Shown in pieces: positions 51,684 to 60,567 of a stretch of 64,000 nucleotides of DNA (position 1 is its first letter; the number at the start of each line of letters is the position of its first letter). Under the pieces are notes generated by a model. It was not told the origin of the DNA and did not search any database. It saw nothing but the letters and a program-made list of their open reading frames with translations. Source of the DNA: JAVJRN01 sp040218415 (GTDB lineage: Bacteria; Bacteroidota; Bacteroidia; Cytophagales; Cyclobacteriaceae); NCBI GenBank assembly GCA_040218415.1, contig JAVJRN010000010.1, forward strand, positions 1 through 64,000, read 5' to 3'. The position numbers and the translations under genes were made by a program.

Positions 51684-52511
51684 ATGGCAGTAAGAAAACT
51701 TAAACCGACATCACCAGGGCAGAGACATAGGACTGCACCTGTATTTGATAAAATAACTAAGTCAACTCCCGAGAAGTCTCTAGTCACTTCCAAAAAGAGC
51801 CAGAGCACTGGTGGAAGAAACAATTCTGGTAGAATGACCATTCGGAACGTTGGTGGAGGACACAAACAGAAATTACGTGAAGTTGATTTTTTACGTGATA
51901 AGCACGGTATACCTGCAACAGTCAACGCAATAGAATACGATCCTGGAAGGACTGCAAACATAGCATTGTTGTTCTATGTAGATGGAGAAAAAAGATACAT
52001 CATTGCACCTGCGGGTTTAGCAGTAGAGATGGTGATAGTATCTGGTCCTGGTGTTGCACCAGAGGTAGGCAATGCTTTACCACTCTCAGACATTCCTCTA
52101 GGTACAATAATTCATAATATTGAATTAAAACCTGGTAAAGGTGGATCACTGGTAAGAAGCGCAGGAGCTTACGCTCAAATTGTAGCGAGAGAGGGGAAAT
52201 ATGCAACTGTAAAACTCCCGTCTGGAGAGATGAGAATGGTGTTAGTTACGTGTTATGCCACAGTTGGTACTGTATCTAATTCTGATCATATGACTATTAG
52301 ACTCGGTAAGGCGGGTAGAAATAGATGGATGGGTAGAAGACCAAGAGTTAGAGGAGTAGCTATGAACCCTGTGGATCATCCGATGGGTGGTGGTGAAGGA
52401 AAATCTTCTGGTGGTCATCCGAGATCAAGAAACGGTCTCTACACTAAAGGAAAGAAAACAAGAAAGCCGAATAAGTATTCAGATAAGCTTATTATAACCA
52501 AAAGAAAATAA
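51684..52511 (+). CDS. rplB: 50S ribosomal protein L2
   Basis: 275 residues. GGGHKQKLREVDFLRDKHGI, the RNA-binding core and the C-terminal GVAMNPVDHPMGGGEGKSSG with the conserved His near the peptidyl-transferase centre are intact. One-base overlap with rpsS. Confidence 0.99.
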   Translation: MAVRKLKPTSPGQRHRTAPVFDKITKSTPEKSLVTSKKSQSTGGRNNSGRMTIRNVGGGHKQKLREVDFLRDKHGIPATVNAIEYDPGRTANIALLFYVDGEKRYIIAPAGLAVEMVIVSGPGVAPEVGNALPLSDIPLGTIIHNIELKPGKGGSLVRSAGAYAQIVAREGKYATVKLPSGEMRMVLVTCYATVGTVSNSDHMTIRLGKAGRNRWMGRRPRVRGVAMNPVDHPMGGGEGKSSGGHPRSRNGLYTKGKKTRKPNKYSDKLIITKRK

Positions 52512-52789
52512 TGGCAAGATCATTAAAAAAGGGTCCTTACATTGATTTTCGACTAGAGAAAAAAGTCGAGACCATGTCAGAATCAGGAAAGAAATCTGTT
52601 ATTAAAACTTGGTCAAGAAGATCAATGATATCCCCAGATTTTGTAGGTCATACCTTCGCAGTACATAATGGTAATAAATTTATTCCAGTATTTGTAACTG
52701 AAAATATGGTCGGTCACAAGTTAGGAGAATTTGCTCCTACAAGAAATTTCAGGGGTCATATAGCAAAGAAGGATAAAGGTAAAAGATAA
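52511..52789 (+). CDS. rpsS: 30S ribosomal protein S19
   Basis: 92 residues. ARSLKKGPYIDFRLEKK, KTWSRRSMISPDFVGHTFAV and GEFAPTRNFRGH are diagnostic. It sits in the 30S head and contacts S13. Four nt before rplV. Confidence 0.98.
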   Translation: MARSLKKGPYIDFRLEKKVETMSESGKKSVIKTWSRRSMISPDFVGHTFAVHNGNKFIPVFVTENMVGHKLGEFAPTRNFRGHIAKKDKGKR

Positions 52790-52793
52790 TTAG

Positions 52794-53264
52794 ATGGAGG
52801 CTGTAGAAAAGAAATTAAAGAAATCGGTAAAAATTCGGTTGAAGAAAGACTCCTTGAAGCAATATAAAGAGGAGAATAAAGGGAAATTGGGAGCTGTTAA
52901 GGCATCTCTTAGAAATGTTCCTACCTCCCCTAGAAAGATGAGATTGGTTGCTGATATGATAAGAGGTGTAAGGGTGAACTTAGCGCTCAACATTCTCAAG
53001 TTTGATAGTAAGCATGCATCTCGGACAATGGAAAAAATTCTTTTAACTGGTATTGCTGATTGGCAAGCCATGAATGAGGACGTGAACTTAGAAGATGCGG
53101 ATTTAGTCGTAAAAGAGGTTTATGTTGACGGTGGAAAAATGTTGAAAAGACTTAGACCAGCACCTCAAGGAAGAGCACACAGGATTAGGAAAAGGTCTAA
53201 TCACATCACAATATCAATCGCTGATATGAATGAAAATAATGACAAAGTTGAAAAAAAAGACTAA
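52794..53264 (+). CDS. rplV: 50S ribosomal protein L22 with N-terminal extension
   Basis: 156 residues, against about 110-140 usually. The core starts at about residue 37 (ASLRNVPTSPRKMRLVADMI) and ends with the tunnel hairpin RLRPAPQGRAHRIRKRSNHI. Before it lies a Lys-rich segment (KKLKKSVKIRLKKDSLKQYK) that is not part of the usual core. The ATG follows rpsS by 4 nt, so this start is the natural one. Confidence 0.95.
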   Translation: MEAVEKKLKKSVKIRLKKDSLKQYKEENKGKLGAVKASLRNVPTSPRKMRLVADMIRGVRVNLALNILKFDSKHASRTMEKILLTGIADWQAMNEDVNLEDADLVVKEVYVDGGKMLKRLRPAPQGRAHRIRKRSNHITISIADMNENNDKVEKKD

Positions 53265-53268
53265 ATAA

Positions 53269-54012
53269 ATGGGACAGAAGGTAAACCCAGTTGGCTTTAG
53301 ATTAGGTATAGTAAAAGGATGGGATTCTGCATGGTATGGAGGAAAGGATTTTTCCGACAAGATTGTAGAGGATCACAAAATCAGGGAGTATATATCTGTT
53401 AGAATTCCTAAAGGAGGTATTTCAAAAGTGATCATTGAACGAACACTTAAAAGAATTACCCTCACGATACATACCGCAAGACCAGGTGTTGTTATAGGAA
53501 AGGGAGGATCGGAAGTTGATAAAATTAAGGAAGAATTAAAGAAACTTACAGGTAAGGATCTTCAGATCAATATTTTTGAAATAAAGCGTCCAGAGTTAGA
53601 TGCCAAGTTAGTTGGAGAGTCAATCGCCCAACAACTACAAGCTAGAATTTCATTTAGAAGAGCAATGAAGCAGTCCATTGCTTCGTCCATTAGAGTAGGA
53701 GCTCAAGGAATTAAAATAAAAGTTTCAGGTCGTTTAGGTGGTGCTGAAATGGCTAGATCTGAACAATATAAGGAAGGAAGAATTCCTTTGCATACTTTAC
53801 GTGCGGATATAGACTATGCTATTTCTGAAGCGAATACTGTTTATGGAAAAATAGGTATTAAAGTATGGATATTTAAGGGTGAAGTTTTCGGTAAGAGAGA
53901 TCTTTCGCCAAATGTAGGCATGACTGGTCAAGGTGGTTCAGGTGCTCCGGGTCAAAGTAATCCTCGTAGAAAAAGAGGAGAAGGACCGAATAGAAAAAGA
54001 GATCGTAGATAA
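53269..54012 (+). CDS. rpsC: 30S ribosomal protein S3
   Basis: 247 residues. The KH domain has VVIGKGGSEVDKIKEELKKL, and the C-terminal domain has GVKVWIFKGE-like GIKVWIFKGEVFGKRD. The tail is Gly/Arg-rich (GQGGSGAPGQSNPRRKRGEG). Lines the mRNA entry tunnel. Confidence 0.98.
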   Translation: MGQKVNPVGFRLGIVKGWDSAWYGGKDFSDKIVEDHKIREYISVRIPKGGISKVIIERTLKRITLTIHTARPGVVIGKGGSEVDKIKEELKKLTGKDLQINIFEIKRPELDAKLVGESIAQQLQARISFRRAMKQSIASSIRVGAQGIKIKVSGRLGGAEMARSEQYKEGRIPLHTLRADIDYAISEANTVYGKIGIKVWIFKGEVFGKRDLSPNVGMTGQGGSGAPGQSNPRRKRGEGPNRKRDRR

Positions 54013-54031
54013 TCTTATTAAGAGGTAAGAA

Positions 54032-54454
54032 ATGTTACAGCCGAAGAGAACAAAATTTAGAAAACAGCAAAAGGGTAGAGTTAAAGGATTGGCTGGTAGA
54101 GGCCATAGACTTGCTTTCGGAAATTTTGGTATAAAATCCTTAGAGCCTGGTTGGATTACTAGTAGACAAATAGAGGCATCTCGAATTGCTATGACAAGAG
54201 CAATGAAGAGAGAAGGTCAGGTATGGATAAGAATATTTCCAGATAAACCTGTGACTAAAAAGCCTGCTGAGGTTAGAATGGGTAAAGGTAAGGGTGCTCC
54301 AGAATATTGGGTAGCTATTATTAAGCCTGGCACCATATTGTTCGAAGCTACTGGAGTTGATTCGGCTTTAGCTAAGGAAGCGCTTAGGTTGGCAGCCCAA
54401 AAGTTACCTGTGAAAACAAAATTTGTCGTACGTAGAGATTATACAGGCGCATGA
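54032..54454 (+). CDS. rplP: 50S ribosomal protein L16
   Basis: 140 residues. MLQPKRTKFRKQQKGRVKGL and the loop MGKGKGAPEYWVAIIKPGTI are typical. Near the A-site tRNA elbow. Overlaps rpmC by 4 nt (ATGA). Confidence 0.98.
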   Translation: MLQPKRTKFRKQQKGRVKGLAGRGHRLAFGNFGIKSLEPGWITSRQIEASRIAMTRAMKREGQVWIRIFPDKPVTKKPAEVRMGKGKGAPEYWVAIIKPGTILFEATGVDSALAKEALRLAAQKLPVKTKFVVRRDYTGA

Positions 54455-54645
54455 AAAATTCAGAATTAAGAGGGTTAACTCTCGAAGAATTAAAAAATAA
54501 ATTGATAGCTGAAAAAGATAGCTATCAGAAACTAAAGTTTGCTCATAGCATAACTCCCATAGAAAACCCTATGAAAATCAGGGAAACTCGAAAGTTAGTT
54601 GCTAGAATTCAAACGGAGTTGAAAGCTAAAGAAACTAGTAAATAA
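54451..54645 (+). CDS. rpmC: 50S ribosomal protein L29
   Basis: 64 residues, two helices (LRGLTLEELKNKLIAEKDSY; KIRETRKLVARIQTELKAKE). At the exit tunnel next to L23. Seven nt before rpsQ. Confidence 0.94.
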   Translation: MKNSELRGLTLEELKNKLIAEKDSYQKLKFAHSITPIENPMKIRETRKLVARIQTELKAKETSK

Positions 54646-54652
54646 GGCGTCA

Positions 54653-54907
54653 ATGGAACGAAACCTACGAAAGGAAAGAATAGGTCAGGTAGTGAGCAAT
54701 AAGATGCAAAAAACCATTACTGTGGCAGTCAATAGAAAGGAAAAACACCCTATCTATGGAAAATTTATTAGAAAGACTACCAAGTTCACTGCCCACGATG
54801 AAACGGAGGATTGTAATATTGGCGATACTGTCAAAATTATGGAAACTCGGCCGTTGAGTAAGAACAAGAGATGGAGATTAGTCGAGGTAATCGAAAGAGC
54901 TAAATAA
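54653..54907 (+). CDS. rpsQ: 30S ribosomal protein S17
   Basis: 84 residues of OB fold. RKERIGQVVSNKMQKTITVA and the C-terminal ETRPLSKNKRWRLVEVIERA are diagnostic. Early 16S-binding protein. One nt before rplN. Confidence 0.97.
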   Translation: MERNLRKERIGQVVSNKMQKTITVAVNRKEKHPIYGKFIRKTTKFTAHDETEDCNIGDTVKIMETRPLSKNKRWRLVEVIERAK

Positions 54908-54908
54908 G

Positions 54909-55277
54909 ATGATACAGCAGGAATCACGATTAAATGTAGCTGATAATAGCGGAGCAAAGGAAGTACTTTGTATTCGTGTACTCGGTGGAACAAAGAAAAG
55001 ATATGCCTCAATTGGTGATACAATCGTTGTATCGGTAAAATCGGCATTGTCGTCTAGTAGCTTAAAAAAGGGTACAGTGACAAAAGCTGTCATTGTCAGG
55101 ACGAAAAAAGAAATAAGAAGAAAGGATGGTTCTTACATCAGGTTTGAGGATAATGCCGCAGTATTATTAAATACAAACAATGAACCACGTGGAACGAGAA
55201 TTTTTGGCCCAGTAGCGCGTGAACTTAGGGAGAAACAATTCATGAAGATTGTATCACTCGCACCAGAAGTCCTTTAA
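54909..55277 (+). CDS. rplN: 50S ribosomal protein L14
   Basis: 122 residues. MIQQESRLNVADNSGAKEVL, GTRIFGPVARELREKQFMKI. L14 is the docking site for RsfS (encoded at 23464). Eleven nt before rplX. Confidence 0.98.
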   Translation: MIQQESRLNVADNSGAKEVLCIRVLGGTKKRYASIGDTIVVSVKSALSSSSLKKGTVTKAVIVRTKKEIRRKDGSYIRFEDNAAVLLNTNNEPRGTRIFGPVARELREKQFMKIVSLAPEVL

Positions 55278-55288
55278 AACAAAGCACA

Positions 55289-55615
55289 ATGAGAAAATTC
55301 AATATTAAAAAGGATGATACTGTCAAGGTCATCGCTGGAAATGATAAAGGCAAAACAGGTAAGGTTCTTAAAGTCCTTACTGAAAAAGACCGAGTTATTG
55401 TAGAAGGAGTTTTTATTGTAACAAAACATGTTAAGCCTTCGGCGAATAGACCTGAAGGAGGACGAGAAACTACTGAGGCAGCAATACATATTAGTAATGT
55501 AATGTTAGTTGATCCAGCGACTGGAGAATCGACAAGAACAGGCAAGAAATTAAATGATAGCGGTAAGCTTCAAAGATATTCAAAGAAAACCGGAGAATTT
55601 ATTACTAATGGCTAG
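55289..55615 (+). CDS. rplX: 50S ribosomal protein L24
   Basis: 108 residues. The KOW motif KKDDTVKVIAGNDKGKTGKV is at the N-terminus, followed by EGVFIVTKHVKPSANRPEGG. Assembly initiator protein. Its last codons overlap the rplE start by 8 nt. Confidence 0.97.
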   Translation: MRKFNIKKDDTVKVIAGNDKGKTGKVLKVLTEKDRVIVEGVFIVTKHVKPSANRPEGGRETTEAAIHISNVMLVDPATGESTRTGKKLNDSGKLQRYSKKTGEFITNG

Positions 55616-56162
55616 ACCAAGATTAAAAGATAAGTATTTATCGGACATAGTTCCTGAGCTGAAAGAAAAGTTTCAGTATAAATCTATAATGGAGGTTCCT
55701 AAAATCACTAAAATATCGGTGAACAAGGGAATTGGTGCGGCCGTAGCGGATAAAAAGCTTGTTGATGTGGGAGTTGAAGAACTAACTACAATCACAGGGC
55801 AGAAAGCCGTACCTACGATAGCTAAGAATTCTATTTCCAATTTTAAGTTACGTGAAGGAATGCCAATTGGTGCTCGTGTGACATTACGTGGAGATAGGAT
55901 GTATGAATTTTTGGACAGATTAATAACGGTTGCTCTGCCACGGGTTAGGGACTTTCGTGGTATAAAGCAGAAAGGTTTTGACGGACGAGGCAATTACACA
56001 TTGGGTGTGCAGGAGCAAATAATTTTCCCTGAAATAAGCATCGATAAGGTTAGTAGAATAACGGGTATGGATATCACCTTCGTAACCACAGCCAAAACGG
56101 ATGAAGAAAGTTTTGCATTACTAAAGGCTTTTGGAATGCCGTTCGTAAAATCAAATAAATAA
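55608..56162 (+). CDS. rplE: 50S ribosomal protein L5
   Basis: 184 residues from ATG 55608 (MARPRLKDKYLSDIVPELKE). A longer in-frame reading from 55554 is contained in rplX and not credible. EVPKITKISVNKGIGAAVAD, TGQKAVPTIAKNSISNFKLR and DRLITVALPRVRDFRGI are typical. It binds 5S rRNA. Three nt before rpsN. Confidence 0.97.
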   Translation: MARPRLKDKYLSDIVPELKEKFQYKSIMEVPKITKISVNKGIGAAVADKKLVDVGVEELTTITGQKAVPTIAKNSISNFKLREGMPIGARVTLRGDRMYEFLDRLITVALPRVRDFRGIKQKGFDGRGNYTLGVQEQIIFPEISIDKVSRITGMDITFVTTAKTDEESFALLKAFGMPFVKSNK

Positions 56163-56165
56163 GAT

Positions 56166-56435
56166 ATGGCTAGAGAATCAGTTAAAGCTAGAGAAAGAAA
56201 GAGAGAGAAACTTGTAGAAAGATACGCGGATAAACGTGCGGCGTTAAAGGCTGCTGGGGATTACGAAGGTCTAGACAAGTTACCAAGAAATTCATCTAAA
56301 GTAAGGTTGCATAATAGATGTAAATTAACCGGTAGACCAAAGGGCTACATGAGGAAATTTGGCATAAGTCGCGTTACTTTTAGAGAGATGGCATCAGATG
56401 GTAAAATACCAGGTGTAACTAAAGCCAGTTGGTAA
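56166..56435 (+). CDS. rpsN: 30S ribosomal protein S14 (zinc-free type)
   Basis: 89 residues, the long form without the CxxC...CxxC zinc motif. The RNA-binding part is LPRNSSKVRLHNRCKLTGRP and RKFGISRVTFREMASDGKIP. It ends 79 bp before rpsH, where a new promoter-like box appears. Confidence 0.97.
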   Translation: MARESVKARERKREKLVERYADKRAALKAAGDYEGLDKLPRNSSKVRLHNRCKLTGRPKGYMRKFGISRVTFREMASDGKIPGVTKASW

Positions 56436-56471
56436 TTTATTATTAACTAGGTTTTATTAAAAAATATTGAT

Positions 56472-56479
56472 TAATTTTG
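56472..56479 (+). promoter_or_regulatory. possible internal promoter before rpsH
   Basis: TAATTTTG followed by CAGCC, the same context as at 33151, 34893 and 50062. The -33 TTTG is not clear (GTTTTATT about 19 bp upstream). Confidence 0.45.
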
Positions 56480-56514
56480 CAGCCCTTTTAAGGGTAAGAT
56501 AATTATTTAAACAA

Positions 56515-56913
56515 ATGGTAACAGATCCAATAGCGGACTTCTTAACTAGAATTAGAAACGGCATAAAAGCTAATCACAGGATTGTTGAAATGCCAGGTTC
56601 TAATCTTAAAAAAGAGATAACTAAGGTGCTTCACAATAAGGGTTATATTCAGAATTACAAGTTTGTAGATGATGAAAAACAAGGTGTAATTAAAATAGCA
56701 CTTAAATATAATCCTCAGACTAAGCAGTCAGCAATTACTAGCTTGGAAAGAGTGAGTAAGCCTGGTTTAAGGAAATACACTGGTAGTGAAAATCTACCCC
56801 GTGTATTAAATGGTTTGGGTATTGCTATTCTATCAACTTCCAGAGGTGTAATTACTGATAAAGAAGCAAAAAGAGAGAAAGTAGGTGGAGAGGTTCTTTG
56901 TTACGTCTATTAA
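56515..56913 (+). CDS. rpsH: 30S ribosomal protein S8
   Basis: 132 residues. DPIADFLTRIRNGIKANHRI and the C-terminal LSTSRGVITDKEAKREKVGG are diagnostic. Binds the central 16S domain. Nine nt before rplF. Confidence 0.98.
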   Translation: MVTDPIADFLTRIRNGIKANHRIVEMPGSNLKKEITKVLHNKGYIQNYKFVDDEKQGVIKIALKYNPQTKQSAITSLERVSKPGLRKYTGSENLPRVLNGLGIAILSTSRGVITDKEAKREKVGGEVLCYVY

Positions 56914-56922
56914 GGTAAGGAA

Positions 56923-57474
56923 ATGTCAAGAATAGGAAAATCACCAATAACAATAGCCGAAGGAGTTACAATTGATATTAGTTCAAATAATGTCATCGTG
57001 AAAGGTCCAAAAGGTGAGTTGAGTCAAGAAGTTGATCAAGATTTTAAATTAAAGATCGAAGATGGCGTGCTTACTGTGGAAAGACCGACAGAACAAAAAA
57101 GGCATAAGGCTTTACACGGTTTATATAGATCGTTAATAGCTAATATGATCGAAGGAGTAACTACAGGTTTCAAAAAACAGATGGAGTTGGTTGGAGTAGG
57201 TTATAAAGCTGCTGTACAGGGACAAGTTTTAGAACTGACTCTAGGTTATTCTCACAATATATTTTTAGCAGTGCCTGAAGAAATAGCCATTACCGCTGAG
57301 ACTACAAAAGGCCAGAATCCAAAGGTGTTTATTGAAGGTATTGATAAGCAACTTGTAGGACAAATTGCTGCAAAAATCAAATCGTTGAGAAAGGTAGAAC
57401 CTTACAAAGGAAAAGGTATAAGGTTTATTGGTGAACAAGTAAGGAGAAAAGCTGGTAAAACTGCTTCAAAATAA
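56923..57474 (+). CDS. rplF: 50S ribosomal protein L6
   Basis: 183 residues, two related domains. SRIGKSPITIAEGVTIDI and the C-terminal signature VEPYKGKGIRFIGEQVRRKA are present. Sits near the factor-binding site. Eight nt before rplR. Confidence 0.98.
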   Translation: MSRIGKSPITIAEGVTIDISSNNVIVKGPKGELSQEVDQDFKLKIEDGVLTVERPTEQKRHKALHGLYRSLIANMIEGVTTGFKKQMELVGVGYKAAVQGQVLELTLGYSHNIFLAVPEEIAITAETTKGQNPKVFIEGIDKQLVGQIAAKIKSLRKVEPYKGKGIRFIGEQVRRKAGKTASK

Positions 57475-57482
57475 ATTTATAG

Positions 57483-57830
57483 ATGTCTGTAACTAAAATA
57501 CAAAGACGTACTCGAATAAAGAAGGGTATAAGACGTAAAATATCTGGTACAGGTGAAAGACCTAGGGTATCGGTTTTCAGAAGTAATAAGGCAATATACG
57601 GCCAGATTATTGATGATATCAAAGGCGTGACCTTAGCATCTGCGTCATCCAAGGAATTGGGTGAAGCATCTAACAATATTGAAATTTCGAAGGAAGTTGG
57701 TAAAAAATTGGCAGAAAAGGCCAGAGCTAATGGTGTGGAAATAGTCATATTCGATAGGAATGGTTACCCATATCATGGTAAAGTAAAAGCGTTTGCAGAG
57801 GGTGCTCGTGAAGGAGGATTAAAATTTTAA
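57483..57830 (+). CDS. rplR: 50S ribosomal protein L18
   Basis: 115 residues. RRTRIKKGIRRKISGTGERP and VFDRNGYPYHGKVKA-like IFDRNGYPYHGKVKAFAEGA are typical. Binds 5S rRNA with L5. Six nt before rpsE. Confidence 0.97.
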   Translation: MSVTKIQRRTRIKKGIRRKISGTGERPRVSVFRSNKAIYGQIIDDIKGVTLASASSKELGEASNNIEISKEVGKKLAEKARANGVEIVIFDRNGYPYHGKVKAFAEGAREGGLKF

Positions 57831-57836
57831 TTAGAT

Positions 57837-58355
57837 ATGTCGCAAAGCAATATAAAAGCTGTAAAAGCAAGTGAAATAGACCTAAAGGAAAAGGTAGTAG
57901 CAATCAAGCGTGTTGCGAAGGTTGTGAAAGGTGGTCGTAGGTTTAGTTTCTCAGCTATTGTGGTTGTAGGAGATGGTAATGGTGTTGTTGGTTACGGGCT
58001 TGGAAAGGCAAATGAAGTAACGGATGCTATTACTAAGGGTGTAGATGATGCAAAGAAGAACTTGGTAAAGGTTCCTATTTTTCGATCGACTGTCCCTCAT
58101 GATTCGATTGGAAAGTTTGGTGGTGGTTTCGTTTTATTAAAACCAGCCGCACCAGGAACAGGAGTTATTGCCGGAGGTGCAATGAGAGCTGTACTAGAAT
58201 CGGCGGGTATTCATGATGTATTAGCTAAGTCGAAAGGTTCATCTAATCCTCACAACGTTGTAAAAGCGACTTTTGACGCACTTGCAAGAATGAGAGATCC
58301 GTTTGCTGTTGCAAAGCAAAGAGGTGTATCCTTGAACAAAGTTTTTAACGGTTAA
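57837..58355 (+). CDS. rpsE: 30S ribosomal protein S5
   Basis: 172 residues. KVVKGGRRFSFSAIVVVGDG is the N-terminal dsRNA-binding domain, GTGVIAGGAMRAVLESAGIH the second. Involved in decoding fidelity. Four nt before rpmD. Confidence 0.98.
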   Translation: MSQSNIKAVKASEIDLKEKVVAIKRVAKVVKGGRRFSFSAIVVVGDGNGVVGYGLGKANEVTDAITKGVDDAKKNLVKVPIFRSTVPHDSIGKFGGGFVLLKPAAPGTGVIAGGAMRAVLESAGIHDVLAKSKGSSNPHNVVKATFDALARMRDPFAVAKQRGVSLNKVFNG

Positions 58356-58359
58356 GAAA

Positions 58360-58539
58360 ATGAGTAAAGTAGTTATAATCCAAAGAAGGAGTACTATACG
58401 TAAACCTAAGAATCAGAAGCTGACAATACAAGCTTTAGGTTTAGGCAAGATTAATAGGAGTGTTGAGAAAGAACTTACTCCTCAAATTGCAGGTATGATC
58501 AATAAGGTACATCACTTAGTTGAAGTAAAGGAGATCTAA
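58360..58539 (+). CDS. rpmD: 50S ribosomal protein L30
   Basis: 59 residues (MSKVVIIQRRSTIRKPKNQK start; ends MINKVHHLVEVKEI). The single ferredoxin-like domain shows TIQALGLGKINRSVEKE. It fills the gap between rpsE and rplO exactly, with 4-nt and 1-nt spacers. Confidence 0.95.
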   Translation: MSKVVIIQRRSTIRKPKNQKLTIQALGLGKINRSVEKELTPQIAGMINKVHHLVEVKEI

Positions 58540-58540
58540 A

Positions 58541-59017
58541 ATGAGACTGGAGTCATTAAAGCCCGCTAATGGGGCAACAAAAAATAGAAAACGAATAGCA
58601 AGGGGTCAAGGATCAGGACGCGGTGGAACTTCAACTAGGGGACACAAGGGAGCGCAATCAAGATCTGGTTATTCAAGAAAAATTGGTTTTGAGGGTGGTC
58701 AAATGCCACTTCAAAGAAGAGTTCCCAAATTCGGTTTTAAGAATAATAATAAAATTGTATCTAAACCTATCAATCTAGATGATATTCAAAGATTGTGTGA
58801 GAAGAAAAATCTTACAGAGATAACTCCTGATCTTTTGTTAGAGAATGGAATGATAGGCAAAGGGGACAGGGTCAAAATATTGGGTAGAGGTGAATTATCT
58901 TCTAAACTTAGTGTGAGCGCTCATCTTTTTTCTAAATCAGCGAAAGAATTAATTGAAAAATCTGGGGGAACCGTAACGATCATTGATCCTTACGCGTCTA
59001 GCTCTATTGAGGCATAA
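58541..59017 (+). CDS. rplO: 50S ribosomal protein L15
   Basis: 158 residues. KRIARGQGSGRGGTSTRGHK is the flexible N-terminal arm; FEGGQMPLQRRVPKFGFKN and the C-terminal AKELIEKSGGTVTIIDPYAS follow. Two nt before secY. Confidence 0.98.
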   Translation: MRLESLKPANGATKNRKRIARGQGSGRGGTSTRGHKGAQSRSGYSRKIGFEGGQMPLQRRVPKFGFKNNNKIVSKPINLDDIQRLCEKKNLTEITPDLLLENGMIGKGDRVKILGRGELSSKLSVSAHLFSKSAKELIEKSGGTVTIIDPYASSSIEA

Positions 59018-59019
59018 AT

Positions 59020-60336
59020 ATGAGTAAGTTCATACAGACCATAAAGAATATTTTTTCCATTGAGGAGTTAAGAACTCGAATCATTAACACGATCGGGTTC
59101 CTCATCATTTTTAGATTGGGGTCATTTGTCGTGCTACCGGGTGTAGATCCGACAATGTTGACAACAGATACAGGAGGGATATTTGGTCTTTTAAATACAT
59201 TCTTAGGTGGTGCTTTCAGCAGGGCTTCTGTTTTTGGCTTAGGAATTATGCCATATATCTCAGCATCGATCGTTTTACAATTAATGACGGTAGCTGTACC
59301 TTACTTTCAGAAATTGCAGAAGGAAGGGGATAGTGGGAGGAAGAAGATCAACCAGATTACGAGGGTTTTAACAATTTTCATATGTTTAGCTCAGTCAATT
59401 GGATATATTAATGCGACCATTCCTGCTGAGGCTGTGAGTCAGAGTTTGAATCCGTTCATGTTCCAATTATCTTCAATGATTATTCTCACCGCTGGCACCA
59501 TATTTTGTATGTGGTTGGGGGAAAGGATTACAGATAAAGGAATTGGTAATGGTATCTCTATGCTTATTATGATAGGTATTATATCGAGATTTCCTGGAAG
59601 TATAGTCGCTGAGGCGGTTACTCGAGGAATGAACCAGGCTCTACTGTTTATTTTTGAGTTAGTTGCTTTGTTTGTTGTAGTCATGGCGACTGTTGCTTTG
59701 GTGCAGGCTGTTCGTAGAATACCTGTTCAGTATGCAAAGCAGGTAGTAGGTAATAAGGTTTATGGAGGCCAAAGACAGTACATTCCACTTAAGGTAAATT
59801 CATCGGGAGTAATGCCGATTATATTTGCTCAGTCCTTAATGTTCCTGCCCGCACTCGTTGCAAATATCTGGGCAGACAAAAACGATACAGCTCAATACAT
59901 AGGTACCACATTCTCAGATATACAATCGTGGCAATACAATTTATTGTTTGCGATTTTAATCATACTATTTACCTTTTTCTACACGGCAATAACGATAAAT
60001 CCGAACCAAATAGCTGATGATATGAAGCGAAATGGTGGTTTTGTGCCAGGAATTAAGCCAGGGAAACAGACTTCTGAGTTCATAGACAATGTTCTTAGTA
60101 GAATTACTCTTCCAGGGTCATTCTTTCTAGCAATTGTGGCTATTCTTCCAGCTTTTGCGATGATGGCAGGTGTTAACACTGGTTTCGCCCAATTTTATGG
60201 AGGAACTTCTTTACTTATCATGGTTGGTGTGATTCTCGATACGCTTCAGCAAATTGAAAGTTATCTATTGATGAGGCATTACGAAGGAATGATGAAATCG
60301 GGTAAGGTGAAAGGACGAACACAAGCTGTAGCGTAA
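59020..60336 (+). CDS. secY: preprotein translocase subunit SecY
   Basis: 438 residues with ten membrane helices. The plug region GIFGLLNTFLGGAFSRASVF and the cytoplasmic loop NPNQIADDMKRNGGFVPGIK-like segment with RPG replaced by PGIKPGKQT are clear. It forms the Sec channel with SecE (35016). One-base overlap with infA; no adk or map gene lies between them. Confidence 0.98.
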   Translation: MSKFIQTIKNIFSIEELRTRIINTIGFLIIFRLGSFVVLPGVDPTMLTTDTGGIFGLLNTFLGGAFSRASVFGLGIMPYISASIVLQLMTVAVPYFQKLQKEGDSGRKKINQITRVLTIFICLAQSIGYINATIPAEAVSQSLNPFMFQLSSMIILTAGTIFCMWLGERITDKGIGNGISMLIMIGIISRFPGSIVAEAVTRGMNQALLFIFELVALFVVVMATVALVQAVRRIPVQYAKQVVGNKVYGGQRQYIPLKVNSSGVMPIIFAQSLMFLPALVANIWADKNDTAQYIGTTFSDIQSWQYNLLFAILIILFTFFYTAITINPNQIADDMKRNGGFVPGIKPGKQTSEFIDNVLSRITLPGSFFLAIVAILPAFAMMAGVNTGFAQFYGGTSLLIMVGVILDTLQQIESYLLMRHYEGMMKSGKVKGRTQAVA

Positions 60337-60554
60337 TGGCGAAACAAGCATCCATAGAACAAGATGGTACCATTGTAGAGGCTTTGTCAAACGCAATGTT
60401 TAGAGTGGAGCTACAGAATGGTCATGAGGTAATAGCTCATATCTCGGGTAAAATGAGGATGAACTACATAAAAATATTGCCTGGAGATAAGGTGAAATTG
60501 GAGATGTCTCCATATGATCTTTCAAAGGGAAGAATTGTTTATAGATATAAGTAA
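60336..60554 (+). CDS. infA: translation initiation factor IF-1
   Basis: 72 residues, the standard OB-fold length. IEQDGTIVEALSNAMFRVEL, GKMRMNYIKILPGDKVKLE and LSKGRIVYRYK are diagnostic. Binds the 30S A site. Starts in the secY stop codon. Confidence 0.98.
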   Translation: MAKQASIEQDGTIVEALSNAMFRVELQNGHEVIAHISGKMRMNYIKILPGDKVKLEMSPYDLSKGRIVYRYK

Positions 60555-60567
60555 GTTTTAACTAACG

